Origin: Terebella lapidaria
Taxonomy: Eukaryota > Annelida > Polychaeta > Terebellida > Terebellidae
NCBI GenBank assembly: GCA_949152475.1
Contig: OX424560.1
Location: forward strand, 1,054,001-1,118,000
DNA: 64,000 nucleotides
Direction of reading: 5' to 3'
Part shown: one piece after another, positions 20,058-32,009 of the stretch
How the letters are laid out: every line of letters begins with the position of its first letter
How positions within the stretch are numbered: position 1 is the first letter of the stretch
Notes under the pieces: generated by a model
What the model was told of the DNA's origin: nothing
Databases searched by the model: none
Seen by the model: the letters and a program-made list of their open reading frames with translations, nothing else
Position numbers and translations under genes: made by a program

Positions 20058-20578
20058 CTCGCTGCCTCCCCTTGGAGACCGGATGAGTGTCTGCCAATCC
20101 ACTTGTAGCAGGGGAATTTTCTCTCAACAAACATCGAGAGGGTCACTGCAGTTTATGATCGTGATGCAAATTAAATTCCATGATATGAATAAAGATTGGA
20201 AATATGTTCATAAGATCAACATATGTAATATGTATTGAATTACTTCCTGTGATAAATTTTGCTTAATTTTGTTGACGTGATCGATAGTATCATGTTTGAT
20301 TCGGGAACTACGTCCATGTGTCCATGAAATGTTAACAAATTATCCATTAAAACTGTTCTGTATTTGAAAACTCTACAGTGTGTTTGCCGGAGCCCAGAAA
20401 TAACCCCTTGGAGATCGTAGGAGTGTCTGCGAATCCACTTGTAGCATGGGCAGTGTTCTCTCAAGAGGTTCTCTGCAGTGTTTGGTCTTGATGCAATACA
20501 AATTACTAGTTATGAATATAGATGGGAATTATATTCCAAAATCAAGATGTATGATATGATTTGTATTGAATCTTGTGT
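20058..20578 (+). repeat. Diverged direct repeat of about 185 bp
   Basis: 20,058-20,240 and 20,393-20,578 share, in order, CCCCTTGGAGA, GAGTGTCTGC, AATCCACTTGTAGCA, TTCTCTCAA, CTGCAGT, a GATGCAA block, ATATGAAT/TATGAATA and TGTATTGAAT. The first copy is preceded by a pyrimidine tract and CAG (TTCTTTATTTGCAG), which looks like a splice acceptor. Whether these were exons is unknown. Mirrored in the right arm. Confidence 0.65.
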
Positions 20579-20611
20579 TGTCTTTCGTTTTTTTTTCAGC
20601 GTGTTTAAATT

Positions 20612-20682
20612 ATCGGTATATCATCAGTTTTAATGATCGGTATATCATCAGTTTTAATTATCGGTATATCACCAGTTTCTAA
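20612..20682 (+). repeat. Three tandem 24-bp units
   Basis: Three copies of a unit beginning ATCGGTATATCATCAGTTTT, 24 bp long. The same three units are mirrored in the right arm at about 29,075-29,145. Confidence 0.85.
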
Positions 20683-21049
20683 CTTGTCACGCAGACATGA
20701 TGCTTATGACCCTGTCATGGCGGTGTTCAGTGGAGAATGTGAGGAGTCTAGTACTATCATAACCTCATAATTCTACATCTGTGCCTGCTTTTCTGGCGCT
20801 TTTATTTTCCTGAGCTCCAGGCCGTGACATGGATGGTGTCATTGTACTCCTCTTCGATGTTGTGTCAGGGAGAAAGAAACATAGACCAGCATAGCCTGTG
20901 AATGGTGTATCAAGTCACAGTGGCCTTAGAATTTAATAGTGTGAAATGTATCGAAATGTTTTGGGCATCCGTCATATTCCATGTTAGAGATTTTGTTGTC
21001 GAAATAAATTTGATGTGTGTATGAATGTCAGTACCCATTTTCTTTTTTT

Positions 21050-21342
21050 CCCCAAGAATTCTCCTTCCAAAATATACATGAACATACTGGCCAATCAGTG
21101 ATGGTAGATTTCCAATATTCTACAAGAGGAAGTAGTCACTGTTTTTATGTGTTATCCTTGGGACATAATTCCAGGATGAAGCATGGGTTTATTGTGGTTA
21201 TGGCTTTTATTATTTCCATGTGCTTTTGGATATCAGTTGAATCTGAATTGGGAACTAAAGTCTATTCATTCAGTATATTCATTAATGTATTCGATACCGA
21301 GGGGAGCGAGATAGCTTGTGCTCTCAAACGAAAATTAGAATA
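21050..21342 (+). other. Exon-like ORF, left-arm copy (deleted)
   Basis: Coding-like frame EFSFQNIHEHTGQSVMVDF, then QYSTRGSSHC, then YVLSLGHNSRMKHGF and a hydrophobic stretch FIVVMAFIISMCFWISV that could be a membrane segment. The right-arm copy (28,321-28,761) has an extra 40-residue in-frame block between SSHC and FYVLS, absent here. A pyrimidine tract ending CCCCAAG precedes it. I cannot name the protein. Confidence 0.3.
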
Positions 21343-21674
21343 AAAACGATCCGAACCGAACTGATTTGGTAGAGTAAATAATTTGGGGAACAAGAATCTT
21401 TGAAACACGTCAACTTTGTTTCATCTCCTTATGGAGATTTAATATGGGATATATAGTATATCCTTATTACCTGATAAATAATTGCTATATTCCAATACAT
21501 TGGCAAATATACGGGAAATATAGGATATTGTTGCAGTTGCAGTTTGGCTAGTGACTGAGTATGCTGATCCTGCACCTACACAGATTTAATTTTTTGGGAT
21601 TAGTTTTTCCTAGAAGATGTGCCGATGTGTACTAATGCACTCGAATGGTAAGAAATATACCAATTTTATTTTGT

Positions 21675-21705
21675 ACACTGTCTGCCCCTGATGATACCAC
21701 TGTGT
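21675..21705 (+). repeat. Short dispersed hairpin motif, left arm
   Basis: ACACTGTCTGCCCCTGATGA and following bases match the motif at 2,237-2,269. The mirror copy is at 27,960-27,990. Confidence 0.6.
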
Positions 21706-21910
21706 CTTTGCATATGAATATTTATTCGGACTTTTGTTTTTATTTCTCTCTATTCCATACCTACCAGCCCCATAACTAAGACACAAGCGGACAACATGTA
21801 TCATGCAAACATCACTGATAGGAACGCCACGTGTGTGATTACAACAGTTCAGTGATGATTTCACAAAAAACAAACGCAAGTGATTACACTAATCAATATT
21901 CCCCTGAAAT

Positions 21911-22755
21911 AGTATTGATCTATTCCATCATGGCAGTTTGTATTGATCTATCCCATCATGGCAGTCTGTATTGATCTATCCCATCATGACAGTTTGTATT
22001 GGTCTATCCCATCATGGCAGTTTGTATTGATCTATCCCATCATGGCAGTTTATCATGGCAGTTTGTATTGATCTATCCCATCATGGCAGTTTGTATTGAT
22101 CTATCCCATCATGGCAGTTAGTATTGATCTATCCCATCATGACAGTTTGTATTGATCTATCCCATCATGGCAGTTTGTATTGATCTATCCCATCATGACA
22201 GTTTGTATTGGTCTATCCCATCATGGCAGTTTGTATTGATCTATCCCATCATGGCAGTTTATCATGGCAGTTTGTATTGATCTATCCCATCATGGCAGTT
22301 TGTATTGATCTATCCCATCATGGCAGTTAGTATTGATCTATCCCATCATGACAGTTTGTATTGATCTATCCCATCATGGCAGTTTGTATTGATCTATCCC
22401 GTCATGGCAGTTTGTGTTGATCTATCCCGTCATGGCAGTTTGTATTGATCTATCCCATCATGACAGTTTGTATTGGTCTATCCCATCATGGCAGTTTGTA
22501 TTGATCTATCCCATCATTGCAGTTTGTATTGATCTATCCCATCATGGCAGTTTCTATCGATCTATCCCATCATGGCAGTTTCTATCGATCTATCCCATCA
22601 TGGCAGTTTGTATTGATCTATCCCATCATGGCAGTTTGTATTGATCTATCCCATCATGGCAGTTTGTATTGATCTATCCCATCATGGCCGTTTGTATTGA
22701 TCTATCCCATCATGGCCGTTTGTATTGATCTATCCCATCATGGCAGTTTGTATTA
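21911..22755 (+). repeat. 28-bp tandem array, left arm
   Basis: About 30 copies of a 28-bp unit made of GTATTGATCTATCCC then ATCATGGCAGTTT, with point variants (GACAG, CGTCATGG, GGCCG, TTCTATCGATC) and a recurrent truncated unit followed by TTTATCATGGCAG at about 22,045 and 22,258. The recurrence of that irregular block 213 bp apart shows higher-order duplication inside the array. Reading frames through it give a repeated 28-residue peptide and are not called as genes. Confidence 0.95.
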
Positions 22756-23013
22756 CATTTTTGTCTTTAAGAGAGCTTTCCGTACTTTATCCCCAAAAAA
22801 CAATATTCCACATGAAGTGAATTTGATATCACTGTATTTTTGACAAGTGGATCACTTTTGTTTTGGCATGTTCAGCATATTTTTCGCATTATGTCATCGA
22901 ACGAGTCATAAGGATAACATTTGTTCCGACAAAAAAATCTATCTGGCTTATTGTATCTATTTTCTGAACAGCTAGGGATGGGTTTTTGTTCATAACGTAT
23001 TGTAGTTTATATT

Positions 23014-23235
23014 TTGCAGAACAAAAAGTGGTGCTCCACAATGAATGTTTGTTGTTTTTTCTTGGAGATAAAGTTCATCAATGGCCTTGTCTCCGAAGCA
23101 GAAATAAAAGATATTATCTCCCAACAATGTGTGCGGTTGCACGGAAAGTATGAATCGCCAAATCCCAAACTGGGCCTCTCCATATCGCTATTGAAGACTT
23201 TAACTCCATGTGAACATTGTGACAACTTTCCATGA
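23014..23235 (+). other. Exon-like ORF next to a splice-acceptor-like site
   Basis: TTTATATTTTGCAG at about 22,999-23,019 resembles an acceptor; the frame that follows reads FINGLVSEAEIKDIISQQCV, then RLHGKYESPNPKLGLSISLL, then CEHCDNFP and a stop. The mirror is at 25,757-25,978 on the minus strand with one residue changed. The composition looks more protein-like than its neighbours, but no family is recognised. Confidence 0.3.
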
Positions 23236-24478
23236 TTTTGTGAAATTCATGAAGAGGTTCTGTCTTGGGACAAGGATTTGTCTGGTTTGGGGTATTTGGG
23301 TGCTTCGGTATTTTGAAAAGGTGATATTGTCCCAAATAAGGAGCTTCTCATCCGTATATCGGTCATTGTGAGCAACTATCACCACCAAGACAATCGGATC
23401 TTTCTGATGACCATAACGAAACAAAATACCTACCAAATATTCACAGCGAGAGCCACACTGGCGTTATCAGGAACAGACTGTGTATGGAACATATGTATTT
23501 TACCAGAAAACATTCTGACATAGGTGTTTACTAGAAAGCATTCTTGAGCATTGTTGAAGGAAAAATCATCAGCTCAACAAAGGACAGTGAACAAAGACGT
23601 TATTTTGAGGATGCCTCTCGACATTGTTAGACACAATGCAATGTTGATTACATATTCTTGATTAATATTGATTCCGGTAAATGAAATTTAATCTATTTAG
23701 GTCCACGCCTGGCTGATGACATATCTTCAGGTATTGAGATGTTTGTTGCAAGGAACTAAGTGAAGCGTTTAACAGTTCATTACTCAATTGCTCACTATTC
23801 TTCATATAATAAACACAGAAGAACATATTTGTAGATCAATGGTTCTACTGTTGCCCATTGTTCTGAATCAAACTGATAGTTCATCACATTTCATCACTTT
23901 TATGTTGGAAACTATAAAAGTTGGCTCTATTTCGTATTTTTTTCTTCCAACATCAGACATTCAGCTCAATATTTTCGTTGCGCCACTGTCTGCGTATGTA
24001 TTACGGTAAACCATCCAGAAATATCGCCAAGCTCTCAGAGTATTTGCGTTTATTCACAAGACCAAAATGTAAACCTCATTGAAACAATCAGAAATAGTTT
24101 TTTTAATACTCCAAATTATTTAGATTTTTGGAGATTTATACCAAATCAAGTGTATTTGTTAAATACACAGAGATGTTTATAGGTGACCCGGCACCACAAA
24201 ATCAGGCAAAAGTGACCGAGCATCAAAATTGAGATATAAGTACCAAATGAAAGAAGAGATGTTACTCTTTCTGGTGGTATAAAATTCATATTTCTATCAT
24301 GACTAGTGGTGAAGTTATGTTGATTCTATCGCTGATTTATTGTTTCTGAGAAAATGGCGTCAAAAGATGGATGTCAATTTCGCCCCACAAAATTGATATT
24401 TTACTGATATTTTGACTACAAATGTTCCTTATCAGCAATCATCATTTTGTAAAACTTATGATAATATTGGTATCACAC

Positions 24479-24513
24479 GAAAGAGCAAGACATTTACCAT
24501 TCAGCTCCTTGTT
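24479..24513. other. 35-nt spacer of the giant palindrome
   Basis: Unpaired centre between the arms, GAAAGAGCAAGACATTTACC then ATTCAGCTCCTTGTT. The flanking inner ends (TTGGTATCACAC and GTGTGATACCAA) are perfect complements. An extruded hairpin would have this as its loop. Confidence 0.9.
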
Positions 24514-25756
24514 GTGTGATACCAATATTATCATAAGTTTTACAAAATGATGATTGCTGATAAGGAACATTTGTAGTCAAAATATCAGTAAAATATCAAT
24601 TTTGTGGGGCGAAATTGACATCCATCTTTTGACGCCATTTTCTCAGAAACAATAAATCAGCGATAGAATCAACATAACTTCACCACTAGTCATGATAGAA
24701 ATATGAATTTTATACCACCAGAAAGAGTAACATCTCTTCTTTCATTTGGTACTTATATCTCAATTTTGATGCTCGGTCACTTTTGCCTGATTTTGTGGTG
24801 CCGGGTCACCTATAAACATCTCTGTGTATTTAACAAATACACTTGATTTGGTATAAATCTCCAAAAATCTAAATAATTTGGAGTATTAAAAAAACTATTT
24901 CTGATTGTTTCAATGAGGTTTACATTTTGGTCTTGTGAATAAACGCAAATACTCTGAGAGCTTGGCGATATTTCTGGATGGCTTACCGTAATACATACGC
25001 AGACAGTGGCGCAACGAAAATATTGAGCTGAATGTCTGATGTTGGCAGAAAAAAATACGAAATAGAGCCAACTTTTATAGTTTCCAACATAAAAGTGATG
25101 AAATGTGATGAACTATCAGTTTGATTCAGAACAATGGGCAACAGTAGAACCATTGATCTACAAATATGTTCTTCTGTGTTTATTATATGAAGAATAGTGA
25201 GCAATTGAGTAATGAACTGTTAAACGCTTCACTTAGTTCCTTGCAACAAACATCTCAATACCTGAAGATATGTCATCAGCCAGGCGTGGACCTAAATAGA
25301 TTAAATTTCATTTACCAGAATCAATATTAATCAAGAATATGTAATCAACATTGCATTGTGTCTAACAATGTCGAGAGGCATCCTCAAAATAACGTCTTTG
25401 TTCACTGTCCTTTGTTGAGCTGATGATTTTTCCTTCAACAATGCTCAAGAATGCTTTCTAGTAAACACCTATGTCAGAATGTTTTCTGGTAAAATACATA
25501 TGTTCCATACACAGTCTGTTCCTGATAACGCCAGTGTGGCTCTCGCTGTGAATATTTGGTAGGTATTTTGTTTCGTTATGGTCATCAGAAAGATCCGATT
25601 GTCTTGGTGGTGATAGTTGCTCACAATGACCGATATACGGATGAGAAGCTCCTTATTTGGGACAATATCACCTTTTCAAAATACCGAAGCACCCAAATAC
25701 CCCAAACCAGACAAATCCTTGTCCCAAGACAGAACCTCTTCATGAATTTCACAAAA

Positions 25757-25978
25757 TCATGGAAAGTTGTCACAATGTTCACATGGAGTTGAAGTCTTCA
25801 ATAGCGATATGGAGAGGCCCAGTTTGGGATTTGGCGATTCATATTTTCCGTGCAACCGCACACATTGTTGGGAGATAATATCTTTTATTTCTGCTTCGGA
25901 GACAAGGCCATTGATGAACTTTATCTCCAAGAAAAAACAACAAACATTCATTGTGGAGCACCACTTTTTGTTCTGCAA
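25757..25978 (-). other. Exon-like ORF, right-arm copy
   Basis: Mirror of 23,014-23,235. The only visible residue change is LLKT-L to LLKT-S. It would be part of the same unknown exon. Confidence 0.3.
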
Positions 25979-26236
25979 AATATAAACTACAATACGTTAT
26001 GAACAAAAACCCATCCCTAGCTGTTCAGAAAATAGATACAATAAGCCAGATAGATTTTTTTGTCGGAACAAATGTTATCCTTATGACTCGTTCGATGACA
26101 TAATGCGAAAAATATGCTGAACATGCCAAAACAAAAGTGATCCACTTGTCAAAAATACAGTGATATCAAATTCACTTCATGTGGAATATTGTTTTTTGGG
26201 GATAAAGTACGGAAAGCTCTCTTAAAGACAAAAATG

Positions 26237-27754
26237 TAATACAAACTGCCATGATGGGATAGATCAATACAAACGGCCATGATGGGATAGATCAATACAA
26301 ACGGCCATGATGGGATAGATCAATACAAACTGCCATGATGGGATAGATCAATACAAACTGCCATGATGGGATAGATCAATACAAACTGCCATGATGGGAT
26401 AGATCGATAGAAACTGCCAAGATGGGATAGATCGATAGAAACTGCCATGATGGGATAGATCAATACAAACTGCAATGATGGGATAGATCAATACAAACAG
26501 CCATGATGGGGTATATCAATACAAACTGTCATGAAGGGATAGATCAATACAAACTGCCATGATGGGATAGATCAATACAAACTGCCATGATGGGATAGAT
26601 CAATACAAACAGCCATGATGGGATAGATCAATACAAACTGCCATGATGGGATAGATCAATACAAACTGCCATGATGGGATAGATCAATACAAACTGCCAT
26701 GACGGGATAGATCAATACAAACAGCCATGATGGGATAGATCAATACAAACTGCCATGATGGGATATATCAATACAAACTGCCATGATGGGATAGATCAAT
26801 ACAAACCGCCATGATGGTATAGATCAATACAAACTGCCATGACGGGATAGATCAATACAAACTGCCATGACGGGATAGATCAATACAAACTGCCATGATG
26901 GGATAGATCAATACAAACTGCCATGATGGGATAGATCAATACAAACTGCCATGATGGGATAGATCAATACAAACTGCCATGACGGGATAGATCAATACAA
27001 ACTGCCATGACGGGATAGATCAATACAAACTGCCATGACGGGATAGATCAATACAAACTGCCATGATGGGATAGACCAATACAAACTGCCATGATGGGAT
27101 AGATAAATACAAACTGCCATGATGGGATAGATCAATACAAACTGCCATGACGGGATAGATCAATACAAACTGCCATGATGGGATAGACCAATACAAACTG
27201 CCATGATGGGATAGATCAATACAAACTGCCATGACGGGATAGATCAACACAAACTGCCATGACGGGATAGATCAATACAAACTGCCATGATGGGATAGAT
27301 CAATACAAACTGTCATGATGGGATAGATCAATACTAACTGCCATGATGGGATAGATCAATACAAACTGCCATGATGGGATAGATCAATACAAACTGCCAT
27401 GATAAACTGCCATGATGGGATAGATCAATACAAACTGCCATGATGGGATAGACCAATACAAACTGTCATGATGGGATAGATCAATACAAACTGCCATGAT
27501 GGGATAGATCAATACAAACTGTCATGATGGGATAGATCAATACTAACTGCCATGATGGGATAGATCAATACAAACTGCCATGATGGGATAGATCAATACA
27601 AACTGCCATGATAAACTGCCATGATGGGATAGATCAATACAAACTGCCATGATGGGATAGACCAATACAAACTGTCATGATGGGATAGATCAATATAGAC
27701 TGCCATGATGGGATAGATCAATACAAACTGCCATGATGGAATAGATCAATACTA
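26237..27754 (-). repeat. 28-bp tandem array, right arm
   Basis: About 54 copies of the reverse complement of the left-arm 28-bp unit. It has additional variant units (CAGCCATGATGG, AAGATGG, ACCGCC) and again the irregular AACTGCCATGATAAACTGCC block, twice near 27,400 and 27,605. It is roughly 670 bp longer than the left array. Confidence 0.95.
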
Positions 27755-28320
27755 TTTCAGGTGAATATTGATTAGTGTAATCACTTGCGTTTGTTTTTTC
27801 TGAAATCATCACTGAACTGTTGTAATCACACACGTGGCGTTCCTATCAGTGATGTTTGCATGATACATGTTGTCCGCTTGTGTCTTAGTTATGGGGCTGG
27901 TAGGTATGGAATAGAGAGAAATAAAAACAAAAGTCCGAATAAATATTCATATGCAAAGACACACTGGTATCATCAGGGGCAGACAGTGTACAAAATAAAA
28001 TTGGTATATTTCTTACCATTCGAGTGCATTAGTACACATCGGCACATCTTCTAGGAAAAACTAATCCCAAAAAATTAAATCTGTGTAGGTGCAGGATCAG
28101 CATACTCAGTCACTAGCCAAACTGCAACTGCAACAATATCCTATATTTCCCGTATATTTGCCAATGTATTGGAATATAGCAATTATTTATCAGGTAATAA
28201 GGATATACTATATATCCCATATTAAATCTCCATAAGGAGATGAAACAAAGTTGACGTGTTTCAAAGATTCTTGTTCCCCAAATTATTTACTCTACCAAAT
28301 CAGTTCGGTTCGGATCGTTT

Positions 28321-28761
28321 TTATTCTAATTTTCGTTTGAGAGCACAAGCTATCTCGCTCCCCTCGGTATCGAATACATTAATGAATATACTGAATGAAT
28401 AGACTTTAGTTCCCAATTCAGATTCAACTGATATCCAAAAGCACATGGAAATAATAAAAGCCATAACCACAATAAACCCATGCTTCATCCTGGAATTATG
28501 TCCCAAGGATAACACATAAAAACTGTCCCGAATTCGGTCATTCAGACGAGACTCCAGATCTCCTGTCTCCCAATGTTCGCCAACTTCAATGAGATGACCT
28601 GTCGGTAAACAGACATAACAATAAATATTACTCTCGGGGGATTCGCAGTGACTACTTCCTCTTGTAGAATATTGGAAATCTACCATCACTGATTGGCCAG
28701 TATGTTCATGTATATTTTGGAAGGAGAATTCTTGGGGAAAAAAGAAAATGGGTACTGACAT
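28321..28761 (-). other. Exon-like ORF of 146 codons, right arm
   Basis: The longest unexplained frame in the palindrome. After FSFQNIHEHTGQSVMVDF and STRGSSHC comes a block absent from the left arm (ESPESNIYCYVCLPTGHL, then EVGEHWETGDLESRL, then NDRIRDS), then YVLSLGHNSRMKHGF, a possible membrane helix FIVVMAFIISMCFWISV, and ALKRKLE at the stop. The in-frame nature of the 120-bp difference (40 codons) favours a once-coding sequence. No signal peptide or known domain is recognised. Host exon or transposon protein are both possible. Confidence 0.35.
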
Positions 28762-30239
28762 TCATACACACATCAAATTTATTTCGACAACAAAATCTCT
28801 AACATGGAATATGACGGATGCCCAAAACATTTCGATACATTTCACACTATTAAATTCTAAGGCCACTGTGACTTGATACACCATTCACAGGCTATGCTGG
28901 TCTATGTTTCTTTCTCCCTGACACAACATCGAAGAGGAGTACAATGACACCATCCATGTCACGGCCTGGATGTAGAATTATGAGGTTATGATAGTACTAG
29001 ACTCCTCACATTCTCCACTGAACACCGCCATGACAGGGTCATAAGCATCATGTCTGCGTGACAAGTTAGAAACTGGTGATATACCGATAATTAAAACTGA
29101 TGATATACCGATCATTAAAACTGATGATATACCGATAATTTAAACACGCTGAAAAAAAACGAAAGACAACACAAGATTCAATACAAATCATATCATACAT
29201 CTTGATTTTGGAATATAATTCCCATCTATATTCATAACTAGTAATTCGTATTGCATCAAGACCAAACACTGCAGAGAACCTCTTGAGAGAACACTGCCCA
29301 TGCTACAAGTGGATTCGCAGACACTCCTACGATCTCCAAGGGGTTATTTCTGGGCTCCGGCAAACACACTGTAGAGTTTTCAAATACAGAACAGTTTTAA
29401 TGGATAATTTGTTAACATTTCATGGACACATGGACGTAGTTCCCGAATCAAACATGATACTATCGATCACGTCAACAAAATTAAGCAAAATTTATCACAG
29501 GAAGTAATTCAATACATATTACATATGTTGATCTTATGAACATATTTCCAATCTTTATTCATATCATGGAATTTAATTTGCATCACGATCATAAACTGCA
29601 GTGACCCTCTCGATGTTTGTTGAGAGAAAATTCCCCTGCTACAAGTGGATTGGCAGACACTCATCCGGTCTCCAAGGGGAGGCAGCGAGATGATCTGCAA
29701 ATAAAGAACAAGCAAGTGTTGTGTATAAATGACAAATATATATGTCTGCATTTGTTACTGCATATGGCATCCGATATCGTGCGTCATATTCCGAGACAAT
29801 TTTCCTTCCAGTGTTCACGTCGTGCTAATATATTCTAACCATTAATCATGAGAATTTCAGAAGAACAAAAGGCAAACACAGACTGATATCTCGGCAGGCA
29901 CTTAATGGAAGAGGAGGGAGGGGTGTATAATATTGAATTACTAGTCACAGTTAAAAGAAGGTATGGGAAAGGTGCACAGTTGACAAGGCACAACTATCAA
30001 ATTAATCTAATGCATGACCATTTGAAGTTGGACAATGCGTATAAAATGAGAAATCACCTCACAGAAGGAGTTAACACTTGTGCAGTGTATGACTTCAACC
30101 AGAACAGTCCGATAAAACAAAGCTAATGCATGACCACTTGAAGTTGGACAATCTTTAATATTTCATGCATTTATTATCTCATTGTCCACTTGGAGTTGGA
30201 CAATCTTTAATATTTATCGAAACTCCAAACTTAACCCTG

Positions 30240-30848
30240 AGCCCCCACCTCAACTTTTCTGGACCAGATATTTTACTGAAAATAAAACCCAAGAATTTAT
30301 TGAAAATTTGCGTAACTCGAATTTTGATTCAGTTATAAATACCAGGCATTGCAGAACTTTCATGATATATATAACGAACAATTTGAAATATCATTCCCCT
30401 TAAAACAAAAGTTTGTTAAGAAATGTTTATTAAAAGAGAACCATGGATGACAAATGGTTTGCTGGTATCGTCTTTAACAAAACGGAAACTGTACAACAGA
30501 AAATTAGCTAAACCATCTGCAAATAATTCTGTGAAAAATAATATTAAGTATAATTGCATATATAATAAAACTTTGCGAGCACGGCGGGATATTTATTACA
30601 AAGACATTTTTGATGAAAATAAAAATGATGTGAAAAAGACATGGGATGCCATACGGACAGTTATTAATAAAGTCAATGATAAATCGAATACATCAAACAC
30701 TATGATAGTTAATGGAAATAAAACGTCAAATATGTCTGAAATAGTTAATCATTTTAATGATTATTTTGTCAACTTAGGCGATAAAATAAGTGGAAATATA
30801 CCAAGCGAGCGTGGTTTTTATTTATCACACACAACTGTTCAAACATAA
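30240..30848 (+). pseudogene. LINE ORF2 fragment in right arm
   Basis: Mirror of 18,898-19,500. It reads FWTRYFTENKTQEF, a frame change, KREPWMTNGLLVSSLTKRK, RRDIYYKDIF and FNDYFVNLGDKISG. Just upstream of KREPW the right arm lacks two bases compared with the left, so the frame is broken here but open in the left arm. Confidence 0.7.
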
Positions 30849-31506
30849 TTTTAGATACTGTCGTTATGAATGACAATCGATATAATATCAATTTATTATT
30901 CAATATTATATTGATTGAGCAAACGAATCAACTGATTGATGTGTTCCGAGACCCTCGTCCCATAACAGACACCATGAATCCTCGATTAGAATCAAATTCG
31001 GAAGGAGAATAAGTGGTTCAAAGCTTGGGAGCAATCAATGCAAAACAAGTATCCCAAGAATCATGCTCGACTGCTCATGTCCGCAAACGTATCAACGAAT
31101 CACACCGATGAGCAGCGACATTGTTGAGAACAGCTTTGCCAGCAAAGAGGCAAGTCACAACCTGATATGATTTTTGAGATGAAAACAAACAAAAATCGAG
31201 GACGGTGAAATGTGACTGGAGATATATGTATTGTGTTCAGCCACAACATTTATTATTCGCTTAAATTGCAGTTTTGACATTTCAAAGCCACTCAATGTCA
31301 AAATCAAGGTCATTACTGAAATCACTACTGGTATATGTGACTTTTTGTTTGAATGTGTCAGTATTTGAGCTCTAACTTGGAAATGTTCTAGGTGTTTACT
31401 ATAGACAGCTCCGATTATGGAAAGAAAAGTGGATGATATTTTCAAGTCCAAAATATTTTTCAATGGCGGAATAATAACAAATAAGCATGCACATGTTACA
31501 GAGCTG

Positions 31507-31508
<2 letters not shown>

Positions 31509-31546
<38 letters not shown>
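31509..31546. repeat. (AT)n microsatellite at right palindrome edge
   Basis: About 38 bp of AT, immediately outside the right arm, matching in position the longer run at 18,165-18,234. Confidence 0.95.
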
Positions 31547-31548
<2 letters not shown>

Positions 31549-32006
31549 ATTTTTTCAACCTTTTTGCCACATTCTTCAATTTTCAAGATTTCGCTTCTTC
31601 GCAAGTGCTGATCCATTGTATATGACCTAATGAGTCTTGCATGCAGCAGGCGACATCTTAACCATACCCCTACGTTAGGTATATAAGATATATATTTTGT
31701 GTAGCAAAAAGTATGTGACAAAATGGTCAAGGTTCAATGGTCATGCAAAAACCTAACCATTTTGTAACATCAACCATTTTGTTACATAATATATACATTT
31801 CCATATACAACCTTTTTGTAACATAAATGGGGATAAACATATGTGTTTAGCATTTCATCCGTTCCAATTAACACTTCAGAAGTTTGCATCACAGCCGATC
31901 GAATTTGAACCCTGACACCTGAACTTTTGTTGGAGGCTCCGGTCACTCAAAAGACATGATAATGGTTAGAGTTAATTCTGCAAAACAAGGGCAGCAAGCT
32001 GGCTGG
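31547..32006. other. Spacer with CAACCATTTTGTAAC repeats
   Basis: Three occurrences of CAACC(A/T)TTTTGT(A/T)AC at about 31,756-31,825. The same words recur throughout the satellite domain from 34,745 onwards, so this is the leftmost outlier of that linker repeat. No gene is seen. Confidence 0.55.
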
Positions 32007-32009
32007 TTA

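Larger units (their letters stand above)
18235..24478 (+). repeat. Left arm of giant inverted repeat
   Basis: Sequence from TTTCAGCTCTG (18,235) to TATCACAC (24,478) reappears reverse-complemented at 24,514-31,510. Mirrored peptide translations differ by only a few residues over the whole length. Differences seen: the left arm has a shorter 28-bp array, lacks about 120 bp relative to 28,523-28,643, has about 36 bp extra near 20,785, and differs by small indels (for example two A's near 19,335). Homology stops at the AT microsatellite. Confidence 0.95.
24514..31510 (-). repeat. Right arm of giant inverted repeat
   Basis: Reverse complement of 18,235-24,478, about 750 bp longer. The surplus is accounted for by the longer 28-bp array (about 670 bp) and the extra 120 bp at 28,523-28,643, less 36 bp. 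The arm ends at an AT microsatellite, beyond which (31,547 onwards) sequence does not match the far side of the left arm. Confidence 0.95.

Noticed and set aside
21911..27754. Repeat-peptide ORFs (IDLSHHGSLYWSIPSWQFV type)
   Set aside because: A 28-bp unit read in three phases gives an open 28-residue period. No start context, and the same is seen on the other arm only by mirror.
18235..31510. Maverick/Polinton or another known giant element with terminal inverted repeats
   Set aside because: The inverted repeats fill the whole length apart from a 35-nt centre, and no polymerase, integrase or capsid gene is present.
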